From: Platerodrilus igneus
Lineage: Eukaryota > Arthropoda > Insecta > Coleoptera > Lycidae
Assembly: GCA_036346225.1 (NCBI GenBank)
Contig: JARFIW010001469.1
Coordinates: 13,734,001-13,798,000, forward strand
Direction of reading: 5' to 3'
DNA: 64,000 nucleotides
The position numbers were made by a program, and so were the translations under genes. Within the stretch, counting starts at the first letter, position 1, and every line of letters begins with the position of its first letter. Shown here piece after piece: positions 22,560-35,242 of the stretch. The notes beneath the pieces were generated by a model that was given only the letters and a program-made list of their open reading frames with translations, was not told the DNA's origin and did no database searches.

Positions 22560-24170
22560 CTGTTTTATCTAAATAGTGATTAATGAATTTAGCCAATCTT
22601 AGTGTTCGGCATCTATATTTCTCCTCACGTACATTAAGTAAAGAATAAACTAATTTTGTTTGAAACTGGAATGATGTTGGCTTAATCGTGTTTTGCTTAG
22701 AAAAATTACCGGTGTAGCAACTGATGCTCCAAATATATTATCATCAGCTAGCTTGTGGTGCCATCGAATAGATTTTCTGATAGCTGAATAATATCACGAT
22801 AATTGGTCTGCAACATCAGCATGATCCGTTATGTTACTATATTCAATAGTCATCGCAGGTTTAATAATCTCCTCGCTATTTCTGTTTTTCTTACCAGTCG
22901 GAATGTAGTGTGCAAACAATATTAACGGCACACAATGAACGTATCGTTTATCTCTTCACTTATGAGATACAGGAATTTTTCAACTTTCAAGGGTTTTGCA
23001 TTAACTTTTTTTAGCCAAGCCCCAGTAACTCCTTTAGGCAAGAAATTCTTCTTTTGACGGCAAGTACGTGCGAAGTATGTTTTTCGATCTAGAAGCTAGT
23101 GAATATAAGGTACGCTGATGTAATAATTGGCAGTACATAATATACGGCTGTAGGTCTAGATAAGCGTACAGAAGTGATATGAGAACTTTCGCAGCAAAAG
23201 TTCCATATCCTTTAACATCTTTGTTGTTCACATCCTTTTTGCCGCAATATGAAATGACTGTAAATATATCGAGTGTGATCGTATAGTTTGAATAATTTTA
23301 TACCATATTTATGAGATTTTTCAGACTTGAAATTGTCTTCCAGTAAAGGACGTCATGTACTCATCATTAGCTAAGCTTTGACCTGGAAACTTGCTCATAC
23401 TTTAATTAAACTAAATCAAGCAGTGGTCGTACCTTACATGATCTGTCAGCTTCAACATCTTCACCAAAATTCCAAAATCTTAAGAAAAGTTGAAAAAGGT
23501 TTCTGGTAATAAAAGACCACTTTTAATTTTTGTATAACCTTTTGTCAAACCTATACCATTCAAGAGAAAGCATGTGAACTGATCCCATCTATGTTATAAG
23601 ACCAAAAATCACTTTCATCTCTATAGTATTTTAATCTTTTCAACCTTTATACCTTCTGCCCATTTGCCTCTGTTATTAGTTAAAAAATGTTAAGCATTTT
23701 TATTAGTTTATTTAACAATTATCTGTAATAGATCATGAGGTAAAGGAAGTTTATAGTAATCTATTGGATTTGAAACATTTGAATCAAACGGAACGTTAGC
23801 CTTTTCTGAACTAGTAATGGAAACATAGATTGTGTTTGGTTTGTACAGACATTCCAAACAGACAGATGATTGTTGTTGTTATAAATCACCCTGTTCAACT
23901 ATGTTGCTAACATAAGATTGATTTTTACTAGCACTACTATCATCTTCGCTGAGCTGGTCTCGTATTCCTCTTCATCATCTGTTGAATTATTCTCTTCAGA
24001 TTCGTCACTAACTCGCTTCAAGAATCTTCAAATTAATCACCTGAAATATTTCTACTAACATTTTCTGCTATTTCTTCTAGTTCTTTAGGGGTAAATCTTT
24101 TTTTTTATGTCCATAATCTAAAACAAAGGCTTTGCGCTTACTACGGCTCATTTCTCTCACTTTATAACTA
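22560..24170 (-). pseudogene. piggyBac-like transposase pseudogene
   Basis: Read on minus from MSRSKRKAFVLDYGHKKK near 24150, the order fits a piggyBac (DDE_Tnp_1_7) transposase: an acidic N-terminus (SDESEENNSTDDEEEYE), a region with NVSNPIDYYKLPL and NKNA before WAEGIKVEK, a core with DEYMTSFTGR then HKYGIKLFKLYD (the conserved D-E-S-M-P-F-K-G-R / KPHKWGIK equivalents), and a C-terminal part with SIRWHHKLADD. Stops and frameshifts occur about every 50-100 bp. A palindromic ACCCACTTGGGT occurs at ~24230 and again at ~24415 beyond its start and may belong to the terminus. Confidence 0.6.
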
Positions 24171-27100
24171 AATATCTAATCACAATCACAGTATAACCTA
24201 TTAGTCTCAACAGCCCCATGTAAATAACCCACTTGGGTAGACAAACATGTCAAGAGTTCCCATTGCTTATAGAGCGTACTATTTAAAAAAAACTACTTAA
24301 ATAGAAAGATTACCACATAAAACGACATCTGTACTGCCTGTTGTATTAACATTTTTCACTAGTAAAGCACAGGTAGCTTCACTGTGCATTAAAAAAGCAA
24401 AATGTTTTGTTTACCCACTTGGGTGGATAGTCCCAACAATTGAAGTTTTTGAGCCAATCCATTTGTTTCAGTTCTTTAAAATTACGCTCGGCAGTTAACC
24501 TGTTAGATTTCTGTTATAGTGATTTTTTAACTTGATGTAGTTTTATCCTTGTTTGTATTCCAAATATTTGAAGGCTTCTGTAGCGTCCATACTTGTATGG
24601 TATTGCACTTGTTTGTCACTTTTTTTGTTTTCTGTGCATTTTGGTTATGTTATACTGGGTTGGACCAAACACTGCTCTAATTGCATATGATATTTGGTTG
24701 CTTATTTCTTACGATCTTAGTGTTGTCTAGTGCTTTAACAAATATTTTTTGATTTTGGTTACGTTTCTTTCTGTTACTACTTTTATAATATTATCGAAAG
24801 CTTTCACTTCTTCACATATAGTTGCTTAATTACTTTTAACTTTGAGATCCTTCTAATCAGTTTTCGCTTTTTCCTTTAAAATTTGTTTGTATGCATTGTG
24901 TTAGTAGTTCTTTTATGTTAATTTATTACATTTGTTTGTATTATGTGTTATCGCAGTGGTACTGTTTATTTGTTTTTGTATGTAGATTACTACTAATTTT
25001 TTACTCTGTATGTATTCTTACTGAATTGGTAGCAGTTGTCATGTTTCTATGCTTTGTACTTTCTTACCCAAGATTGTGGTAGTTTGTTATTGTTGCATTT
25101 ATATTTGTGTTGTCAGGTAGCTTATGGTTTGAAGTTATTGTTGATTAAGTTGTATTCTATGTACGCTATTTAATCTTTTCCGCACCATCTATCACTTGCT
25201 TGTGTGAACTTTTTGCTTAGTTTAATTATTGTGTTTTTGATTGTTTATCTGTTTTTCTAGTATTGTTATTTATTTCTATTTGCTTGTGTTTCGTATTGCC
25301 GGTTTTTCCTATTTGTTATGTTATTTATGTCTACTAAACGTATTTCTTTATGTAATCTAGTTTTGATCGACATATTCCGTTAATTTGATACTAACTTATA
25401 TTTGGTCTGAGAATATTGCTTTGATGAGAATTATAGCTCTATATATTTATTTGTGAATGTTTTCAATATTTTGTAGTAGTAATTTGTGACAAATTAAATT
25501 TGTTTTGCAGTTAATTCTTTGGTATTGGCATAGAACAACTTTTAGCTAATTGCATCTTACCATCTTATTCATCCTCGTAGTGTCATTTCCGATTTGAGTT
25601 ACTATTTACTTCGATTTTGTCGACTTTTGTTCACTCACAAGGTTTGCACAGCGTTCATAACCTTGAAGACACAATGTGTTTTGGAATATTTGATTTAGGG
25701 TGGCGTCACTATGTCAGTTCGCTTGTGCAAAAATTTATGTAGTATTTTGAACACAATGAAACTTCAAAAAATTCCTTGAGAATAGATTTCTTAGACTGGA
25801 CTGCACTAAAATTTATAATGGAATACTATCAAACTAATAGTTTTTGAACATCAATACAAACAGAAACTTTACGATTTTACAAAAAGGAAGGTAGAAATGC
25901 AGGTTTCTATCTTTACCTATTTCTGTCCTGGGTGATTGGGTTGCATCTTTATCAAATTTAGAAATCTTCTTTCGGCCTACCAGCAGGACTCCACCTAATA
26001 ATTCCGTTTATTATTAACTTATATTCATTTTATAAATATTTCGTTCCCATTTTAATTCGTTATTTTTACGTACGGTAACAATAGATTTAAATTTATCTTG
26101 TGTAAACCTTTCCTTGAGTAAGCCTTATTACCTTATTGTTTTCCTAATGATGATCTAGATGTGCTTTTAGACCATTGATAATGACTCTAAATGCTCGCAA
26201 ACTCTTTGTTAATTAGAAAAAGGAATTTAATTGTTTTGAATGTTCTACGTCAATTACTTATTTTACGATTTAGTTGCACGAACACGTGGTTTAAATGAAA
26301 GGATTTAAAAAGTAAATGTTTACCTTATTTGCAATTGTCATTTCTTAGAATTTAAAAATGAACTTAAACTATTCATATATATTGCTATGTTAATAGGGTC
26401 ACTTAGGGGTAGATAGGATCACTAGTATGTTGCGCTTAATGTAAAAAAACACAAGGGTATGTATATAAACTATAGTTATAATTATTTTAAGCAATGAAAA
26501 TTACTGTAGAAGATTTAATTAAATAAACAACTTGGCAAGTCATAAGACGACGTGGACAGAAGCTGCAGCACAATACGCGTGAGTAATGCATCATCATTAC
26601 ACAAAGAATCCCAATTAAACAAGCAGGTTTGAAAATGCGTAAGATAGAAAACGCATATAATTTAATATATAAATTAAAGTAAGGCTACGTGACCAGAAAG
26701 GTAAAATCTGACTCCTTGATAGAATAGAAATAATTACGGCATGGTGATAAAAGCAAAGTTTATCAAATTTTCTGTACAAACAAGAAGTACGTGACCAAAG
26801 AAAGTAAAAACCCAAGAGAACCAATGCCAATAACTTGAAGTCCTACGTGTAGGAAATAGCGCATCAATTTCATTTACACATCAAAAATTAGTAGAAATTC
26901 CCAAAATTTTGCATGTAAGAATCACGTACAAAGCTTTAATCGTTGAACTATGCGCTTTGTCAAGAGATAGGCGTTCCTTTTAAATGCTACAGGATTTGTA
27001 AACAAATCAGTTTAACTTGAATGAAGGCATGGTTTACATCATCTGAAAGAAGATATTTACCTAGAAAAATTACAAGTGATTTTATAGTTAATAAATTATA

Positions 27101-27950
27101 TAATGGTGATAGTGCATAATTAAATGAGGTTCGTCATTTAATCCTCAAAAACGTAAGTAACAAAGGGTTGTTTTTAAACAGATTCTAAGTTTTACTTTAA
27201 CAAACGGACTCTGAATAATTACTAGAATAATTACTAGATCCGACGTGGAAAGTCAACAAGTATTTATACAATTACTGGATCCTATGGGGAAACATAATAG
27301 GCATCTAAACACTTACTGGATCCGACCAGGAAATTTAACAAGAACTTTAAAGTACTCTATGAATCAATCAGGAGAAGCTATACAAAGGAAAATGCAAACC
27401 ATATCTAAAGTAGCTATGGATTCAACGTTGGACTATTTAAATCACTAAGCTGAAACTGAAACAGCAAGCAGTTGGAGCAGGAACTGGTTTGAACTGGGGG
27501 AATGAGCTAAGCCACAAAGGGACAACAGGTTATCCAAACTATATATTTTGTTGTATTTATATTTATGAATATTTTAAACATTGCTTTCATGAAAACTTTA
27601 TGTGAGGGTCAACAAAGATCGTTCTAGTACACGCTATAAATTACGTAAAGATTGAAGGAAGTTTAATGTCCGTTCATAGGGCTTCACATAATAATAACAT
27701 GGGTGATTTTTGTTGGCTTTTTGTTTAATTAACGGGAATAATAATTATTGAAAGAATTTAATTCAATTATTAAAATGAGGTTCTATTTAAAAATTTCTTA
27801 AACGTTTTTGTACATTGTAAATATTTTAAGAACATTATATAAATTGTGGTTAATTGTGTTTTGATCAAAATACATAGGAAATGGAGACTTCAAGAGAAAA
27901 ATGAAATCCTTTGTTGTCGTATTGTCGCAAGCTCCGTGCGTAGTTAAAAA
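24171..27950. other. Long AT-rich noncoding stretch
   Basis: No gene recognised on either strand. The frame 24891-25082 is Tyr/Leu/Cys-rich low complexity. A three-fold degenerate motif, TTACTGGATCCGAC followed by GGAAA and AACAAG, occurs at about 27227, 27274 and 27312. The last ~1 kb may be the body of the TA-associated element ending at 28075, but no second copy of that body is in the window. Confidence 0.45.
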
Positions 27951-28074
27951 CTGAGTTAGCCGAGGCATATTAAAAATTAAAATTAAAGTTAAAAAATGAG
28001 AAAAGCCAAATTTTTAATCTTTTTATTTATAATAGAGAAAAAAGGGGCACCGGGTCATTTCAACGACATCACAG

Positions 28075-28129
<55 letters not shown>
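27951..28129 (+). repeat. Terminal module of a TA-flanked repeat (copy C) with (TA)n
   Basis: CTGAGTTAGCCGAGGCA (27951-27967) lies 104 bp before CACAGCAATAT (28070), which runs into a 54 bp TA tract (28075-28129). The distance and both motifs match the ends of copies A, B, D and E. The left end of this copy is undefined. Confidence 0.65.
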
Positions 28130-28132
<3 letters not shown>

Positions 28133-28267
28133 ATACATATGTGAGGTAGAAAAAGGCAATGAGATTTTGATATATTATTATAGGAAGAGCACCAGTAACC
28201 CATTGGATCTTGAAAGGTACCATGTGGCTTTATCTAGCTTCAACTTCAGGTATAAGGAAATGCGGAG

Positions 28268-28274
28268 TTTTATT
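28268..28274 (-). promoter_or_regulatory. Poly(A) signal of the odorant receptor gene
   Basis: AATAAA on minus, about 85 nt after the stop codon of the last exon, at a normal distance for 3' end formation. Confidence 0.5.
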
Positions 28275-28356
28275 TAGCAGGTGCGATACTGAAGAATTCT
28301 GTTTCTGCATTTGTCTGCATAATTAATAATAGCTTTCTAGCTAAAGCAGTTAATAG

Positions 28357-28628
28357 TTAACTTTTCCTTGAATAAATTTGACGCATGACAGCGGCGTAAG
28401 AATAGCTGGTCTTTAATATCTAAAGAACAGGAAATAAGACTTATTTTTAAGTTTGTTGTTTGGTATACTTACAGTGACCATAGTAGCAGTGGACATGTAG
28501 TAGAAAACTCCTACCGATAATCTTAATGATTTTTGGGAACGCATCATCATTTGCAATAAGGTGGTTTTTGCTACTTGATTTAATTCGTACCATGGGCTTT
28601 CCCATACGGATTGTGCCACCTTTGCGCT
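28357..28628 (-). CDS. Odorant receptor, exons 4 and 5 (C-terminus)
   Basis: Exon 4 (28628-28473, 52 codons) follows a TTTGTATTTTAG acceptor and encodes SAKVAQSVWESPWYELNQ, MMMRSQKSLRLSVGVFYYM and ATMVT: the intracellular WY segment and TM7 of insect odorant receptors (7tm_6 family). A 53 bp intron (28472-28420, GTAAGT...CTTTAG) leads to exon 5 (28419-28357, 20 codons plus stop) encoding ILKTSYSYAAVMRQIYSRKS, the conserved family C-terminus. All junctions are phase 0. No N-terminal exons lie within several kb upstream. The fit with exon 3 at 42242 (phase 0, ending YWFGNELLLE) indicates they finish that gene across a 13.6 kb intron. No stop or frameshift is present. Confidence 0.8.
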
Positions 28629-28629
28629 C

Positions 28630-30138
28630 TAAAATACAAAAATATTGAAAAAATTAATAGAAACCTGTAAGTAGTGAATAAATAGATATAGTTAATTTAT
28701 AATTAACGAAGTAACTACGTAAAAGATTATGTATTGTAATTTATACAAATTAGAAAGGATAGTTTGGCTCGAACTCGCTTCGGTTACCTGGAATCTATAC
28801 CTCTGTATTTCTAACTATAACGCTGTACAATTAGAATTGAAGGAGAAAAGAAGATAGGACATTGAGCAAGCAATGGATTGATTGACAACTACAACGGTTG
28901 TATATAATGCGAAAGTTCTAAAACGATGTAGTTAATTGCTGAGTAGTGCGGTACCCTTACAACTCGATATATAAGTCATACGACTGAGCAGAGAGTTCAG
29001 ATTAATCTAAGTATTAGTCAACAAGCAATATCAAATAAATTATTCGATCGACTGTTAAAATAAATACACTTAAGGCCAATACAAATTAGAAATCAGTCCA
29101 TAGTGCTTGTATAATAATAAATTAAGGGTGCATCAAAGTATACAGTTAAATTATTTATCAATACAGTGCAATTGTTTTGTTTGAAAAAGATCTTATCATA
29201 GCAATATTGTAATTATCATCGGTGGTTTCTTTAATGGCAACTCAGTGCATTAACAATCATCTGCAAATAATTGCGAAGAACTAAACTCGGAGTAGACCAA
29301 ATAAATAACAGTAAAGTGAAGTTAGTTACACCGTAATACCAGCCGGTGCTGTTTTTTTATTATAGACTACATGATGTTGAACATCCTAAGAAATTTAGTA
29401 AATGTATGGTTAATCTGAAAATTTGTGCGTGTAAAAGCTGAAATCTATCTCATTGTCGTTATAAAAATAGAAAAATTCACCATTTTTGAACTTGAATAAT
29501 ATTATTTCAATTCATGATTGAAGAGAAATTTAGAGGCACAAAGTATGACGCTTATGGCAATAACAATCTATTCAGTAATAACATATTCCACGTAGGATTT
29601 TATATCTTCATCTAACAAACAAATACAACGAAGCAGTAAGACGTCCTGTAAGCTTGGCGCTTGAAGAAAAATGATTTTCAACAATCATTTTTTCGGTTTA
29701 CACACTTTAGGAATATCTACCGAGCTACACGATTTTAAAGATTTCGTAGAAAAAATTATTCGAGTACTTGAAAGTTAGAACCAAATGCTAAAGGAGTAAA
29801 TTATTTCTAGGAAGCATACTACCATTAGCAAGGAGGCCGCGACAGTATATCAAGAAAAGTAACCGTTGTTCGGCTGTTGATACGCCAATCCATTGACCAA
29901 ATAGAAGAAAAAGCTTGAGAGTGTAGATTCTCTAAATATTTATAATACTTTTTTTATGGTTCTGTCAAGAGAAGACATTCCATTGTTTTACAAAACATTC
30001 GGATTTATTATTTGTGTATAAAATTCTGAAAAAATTCTCGGAAATTCATGCCTTTTTTCTTTATGTACATCCAATAGTAATAATTGTTGGTCAAATTGAG
30101 CACGAAAGCCAAATAAAGTTGTTGAAAAATACTAAACA
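28630..30138. other. Noncoding; possible LTR-like promoter near 28970
   Basis: AT-rich, no gene. Around 28967-29000 CGATATATAAGTC is followed by an AGCAGAGAGTTCAG stretch, resembling the U3/R region of a small LTR, but no termini or partner are seen. Confidence 0.3.
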
Positions 30139-31707
30139 ATATATTGCTATATCGCCCCTCGTTAGGTGTATAACGACCAATTGCCTGCCGATCGCCACTC
30201 CCTGCGCCTTTAAAATAATTTAAAATTGACATAATTCTTTTTATGCCCCGACTAGCTTAGTGGCACCTAGCGCAGAGTGAACTGTGATATGATAACAGAG
30301 AATTTTTATCCACTCCCTTATAACACTCCATATACCTGAATAAGATAAGCGAAATTCATCAAAATTTGTATAATAAGCAAAGAAAATTTACAATTTACTA
30401 TTTACAGAGCTTTTGAATCAAAATTAAAATAAATATTCCTATCAAATTTGTTCATTGCGAAGATTGTAACTATTTTTACACCTTTTTATATCAATTAAAG
30501 CCAGCAAAAAAAATTGTATTTTACCATGAATGTTTTGTTGAACGTTCAAAGAGCTACCCTTTTAAAACGTACTTTTACGTACCAACTAAAATTTTGTTGA
30601 CTTTTTACACAAGTATTTAAATTACATGCAAATTTTAAATAAATATTTAAAATAATAAATGTAACTTACCATAAATTGAAAAGATAATCTTGACTTTATG
30701 TAGTTTCTCAGTAGAGCTTCCTGACCCAAATTGGTGGTTTGTTCAGTGGTTTCGAGACGTTGAACCACAGCTTGGCGTGTTTCTCAGTACTTCGGAATGT
30801 TTACCGCTAACCTGGAATCGCTTTTGAAGTACTAATCCTGTACTTCGAGTATTATACCATTTATTATTTAGAGTTCTAACCCAGTGATTTAGCTTTAACG
30901 TCGTGGTTTAGTTAGTCTTGATTTAGTTTCCTATTTATTGTGTCCGTACTTAGAGTCGATTTAGTTGTGTCCTTACTTAGAGCCCTAAATAAATTGTAAA
31001 GATTTTGTTTATATTAATTAAACCTAGACTTACGTTTTATGTGAGGGCAGAGTTTTACACTCGTATTTCAACGCGCACTCTTACTATGTATTTCACTTGG
31101 ATATTTTAATTTTGATTATATTTCATTTTTATTACTGATCACTTTACTAACTTTTATATATGTAATAATTTGGTCTCAACTATTACAGTTCGCGTCGAAT
31201 ATGGAATGTTCCCTCTTATCGGCTCCGGTTGTTTTATAGACAAATTCGTTCCATGTGCTCGTATTGGTAGACCGCCCGCTATCTTGTTATTAGACCATGG
31301 CAAAGGCGTTGCAATTATGTGCTGTCTTCAACCTGTTGGGTTTTATTCAATGTTGCTTGCTCTATACATCTAATTTTGCACGTACATCAAAGCTATCTAC
31401 TGGAATTCGTTACCAAATATTGTATCATATATGTTTGAAACTGCACGTAGTCGTAATTTTAGTATCCATATTTTGTTTACCTATTTTTGGTTTTATTAAA
31501 TGTGGTAACTTATATACATTTCAAACCACAGGTACGCTTTTGCTGCAGTATCTATACCGTTTTCTATTTACATGCGCCTATTGACTTCCTGCGTTATGAA
31601 ATATGCCTGTTTTAAAAAGTTTGTTTATTATAAATACGCATTGATTATTTTTTTATGCAAATGCGTCTTGAAGGAAATTCGCTTTACAGTTATTATCAAA
31701 GCAATAG
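30139..31707 (-). repeat. TA-flanked repeat element, copy G (first of a direct tandem pair)
   Basis: Begins AATATATTGCTATATCGC and is matched along its length by 31708-33020: CAATTGCCTGC(C/T)GATCGCCAC, CTTTAAAATAATTTA, CACTCC...ATATACCTGAATA, then GTTCAAAG and, near 31190-31330, TTGTTTTATAGA and GGCGTT. Read on minus it ends with the family module: the reverse of CCCCGACTAGCTTAGTGG (30246-30262), then AGCAATATATTG. Noncoding. Confidence 0.65.
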
Positions 31708-33020
31708 CAATATATATATTGCTACGATATTGCTTTTCGACAGATGTACAACGATCAATTGCCTGCTGATCGCCACCCCTCTGTGCCTTTAAAATAATTT
31801 AGAATTAACACAATCAAATTTATACCTCGACTAGTTCAGTGATACCACGTACAGAGTGAAATGACGATATGATAACGAAGTTTTTCTACCCACTCCTCTC
31901 CAACACTCAATATACCTGAATATGGCAAACGAAATTCACCAAAGATTGTATAATGTACTAAATAAAAATTATGTTATATTACAATTTAAAATCTACGCCC
32001 TTTTAATATCGTTTTCTTTTTATAGAACTTTTAAATCAAAATTAAAATAAATATTCTTATCGAATTAGCTTGTTACAGAGATTATAAATTTCTACACCTT
32101 TTAAAGCAATTAAAGCTAGCAAAAAAATATATCTTACTACGAATAGTTTCGTTGAACGTTCAAAGAAAATATCCCCTTCTTTAACATAATTCTGCGCAGT
32201 AACCAAATTTTTGTTGATTTTTAACACACTGTATTTCATCACCTGAAAATTTTAGGCTCACTTCTAAATACATAAATTATTTAAAATTACAAATACAACA
32301 TGCTATAAATTGGATAAATAGTTCTAATCTCATAGTTCTGCTGTTTTCCTTTGTTGGAGTTTCCTGGCCAAGAAATCATTTTTGATTGTTGTTCAGCAAT
32401 TTAGAGTCATTTATTCAGTAGCTTAGGGTAGTTTATTCCGTAATTTAAAATATTATCTAGTGATTTAGATTCTTAGTTCCTTTGCTAATGACTTAGTAGT
32501 GACGTAGTGTTTTTACCAGCGAGTTAGTTAATTACTTAATGCCTTAAATTAATAAAATTGCAAAATTTTCTATTCATGTTACCCATTTCTAAACTTGCGT
32601 TTATATTAACGGTAAAATTCTATTTACATTTATTATAACACGTACTTTACTGTTTTATATCACTACATGTTTAAATTTAACTTTTAAAATTATTTACGTT
32701 TACTAAAATTTTTATTTATGTGAATATCTTCTTTCAAACTAGCTCAGTCGGCGCGTGGATTATAAAATGATGTTCCTTTATTTGGTCCGTTAGTTTTATA
32801 GAATCAAGTTTTTTTCAAATATTCCATGCGTTTTTATTGGTTGAGTGAACACTATCAGTTGTTCGTACGTGCAGAAGGCGTTTCAATTATAGTTATTTTC
32901 GAACTGTGTCAGATTTTGGATGCTCTAATATATACGTTCTAAATTGCACGTATTTATTAACTTCTTTACGTATATGCGTTTAGATTGAAAGAAATTTCAT
33001 TTCACGGTCGTTCTTCTTGG
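31708..33020 (-). repeat. TA-flanked repeat element, copy H (second of the tandem pair)
   Basis: Starts AATATATATATTGCTACGATATTGC and follows copy G in the same order and orientation with perhaps 25-30% divergence and indels. The module reads, reversed, CTGAACTAGTCGAGGTA (31841-31823), very close to the CTGAGTTAGCCGAGGCA of copy C. Its far end near 33020 is placed by where similarity to copy G's end stops (ATATGCGTTTAGATTGAAAG against AAATGCGTCTTGAAGG). Confidence 0.6.
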
Positions 33021-33299
33021 AATATCTTGAATTTTTATTTGTTTTTGAGCTTAAGAATATGTTTAAATGTTCTAAGACTATTGAATTGCTTCCGCCATTA
33101 TTTATTTTAATGAATGTAGTGAATTTATTATGGACTGAACTTCCTTTAATTACTTGTAACTCATTATAGAGTTTATACAGCGTGATTTGTATTTGCTTTT
33201 CTATAAGTAATGAATGATGTACATTTTTGAGTTTTAATGTTTGCTTTTTGTGGTTTTTATGATATTTATGTGAGGTATTTCCTCTTTGAGACCTTGTGT

Positions 33300-35230
33300 G
33301 ACATTAAATTACCTTATAATCATAGCTGTTTTTCTCCATGTTATTGCGTTCCTGAATTAACGTGTGTTCATTCACACTAATTGTTAGCGTAAAAATAATG
33401 GATTCTAAAACAATCGCGAAAGTAGTTTTTTCAAAGGAAATTACCTCGCATTCGATACTCGTAATTATGTTATAGCGTTTTGACAACAAGTACTTGACAT
33501 TAAAGTTGCTTAGTAATTTTAATGTAGACCAATCTTTACTCCATAGAACTTGCTTACAATTTCAGTCTGCATAAATGCAATAAAACTTGCTTTAACTGAT
33601 ATTTTCAAAAGCATAAATATTTACACATTACCTAAAACAATTACTCTTGAGAGATACTTTGTAGAAATAACTATTACATACTTAGTAAGAACAAAACCCT
33701 CATTAACTAAGAATTCGTGTGTAGATAGATACTATTTAAGACAAAATTAAAATATTAATTTTTGTTCAAAATACCAGTTTATACATTGTAATAAAGAAAA
33801 ATAGCTTCCTTTTAAAGAAGTATATTTCGAGTTAATTCTAGGACAAATCTTATTGCATTTATCAAGCATAAAATCCTGTAGACTGAAAATGTGTTTCAAA
33901 CAAAACATATTAGTTTCAGAATTTTTCATTATCACTTTTCTAAGAAAAACTATTAAAAGTAAAGTATTTGCCGTAAATAATTAAATGCCCCGATACAAAA
34001 AATCCTGCGCCTATTAAAATGTCATAAAAGTTAGATAACACGGTTTAATAGCTTTACTTATTACAATAAGAAAGAAGAGGATGACGAATTTTAACTTCGT
34101 ACATTATGAAAAGGAGAGGAAGGCGTTTTATCATCAACATAAATCATAGCTTAAACTAATTAGTGCATTGAAATGTGACATTCTTTTAAATATTACATCA
34201 CTCAGAGTGACTAATGCTTCTAAACAAATCTGGAACCGTATGGAAAACAGTGGCCTAGTAAAAATTTTAAATATAAACAGGAACTGAATTAAAACGGATT
34301 ATTCCTCGTTTATCAAGTTAAACAATTTGTAATATTTGATATTCAGTATTTGAGATTCAAAATTAATTTATTGCACGACATCAAACATTTAGTAACGAAT
34401 TAATTTTTTGAACGTGTAAGTTAGAGCAATTTAAATTTTTTTACGACATGAAGCAAATACGTTATAAAAAATAATTTGTCATCAATCTCATCGGCGTTCC
34501 ACAATTAACAATAAATATGCACTTTGAAAACTGATGCTCTAACGTCAAACGGAGATTTAAGATAATGCCGATAATCTTGTAAACTGGGATTTTTTACGTC
34601 AGTTTAGGATAGAACCAGGAAGCATTTAATACCGTTGATGATATGCAAATGAGGTTTTGATAAGCGCTATTGTCGCAAGAATAAAATTTGGATTTGTTTT
34701 TGTTTGTAACTGATAAAAATATTTAAATATTTCTAACTTAAATTAGAATAGATTCTAAATCTTATAAAAAAAATTTTTGTGAAGCAAATTTTGAGGTCAG
34801 AGTTTGAAGCATTTTGATCTTCATTAAATGATCTATGCAGCGTCGTTGGTCTATTACATTTACAAACGGGGTAACAAAAGATAGCTAAATTATCCACATA
34901 AATTTAAAGGTATTTTACACTTGTTAACAAAGATTAGGGGTTATTTTTAAGTAACGAATAATTTTCTGCATGAGCTTAAACCGTAAACTGTTCTATAAAT
35001 GTAAGAGAATCTTTTGTATAAAAGCAAAATGTTTTTCGTGTATAGATGAATCTTGAGATCTTTGTGTTTAATTTTATTTTCGTAAATTCCGAAGCATAAT
35101 CTCTGTTGAGCTAGCCAGACAAGCAAGAGGAAGGTAAGAGAGTAATTTCATCTTTCCTATTTTATTCTCATTAATACAGTTTAATAGTACCAAAGTCACA
35201 ACATTAATTTGGGCTATCCACAACTCATAC
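33300..35230 (+). repeat. TA-flanked repeat element, copy F
   Basis: Shares ordered blocks with copy E (40063-42080): GTGTGTAGATA (33717 / 40500), a CGC(G)CC TATTA block (34006 / 40772), ATTACAATAAGA (34061 / 40838), the GGAAC-TGAATTA block (34280 / 41068), GTAACTGATAA (34706 / 41514), CAAACGGGGTA (34862 / 41675), and the module GTTGAGCTAGCCAGACAAG (35105) ending at the TA tract at 35231. The left boundary is uncertain. Noncoding. Confidence 0.55.
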
Positions 35231-35242
35231 AATATATATATT

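Noticed and set aside
24891..25082. Hydrophobic 63-codon frame that could be a small membrane protein
   Set aside because: Composition follows the local T-rich sequence; no start context, homology or neighbours support it.
28080..28277. Open frame containing repeated Ile-Tyr
   Set aside because: Translation of the (TA)n microsatellite; the same applies to frames at 37725-37922 and 39925-40152.
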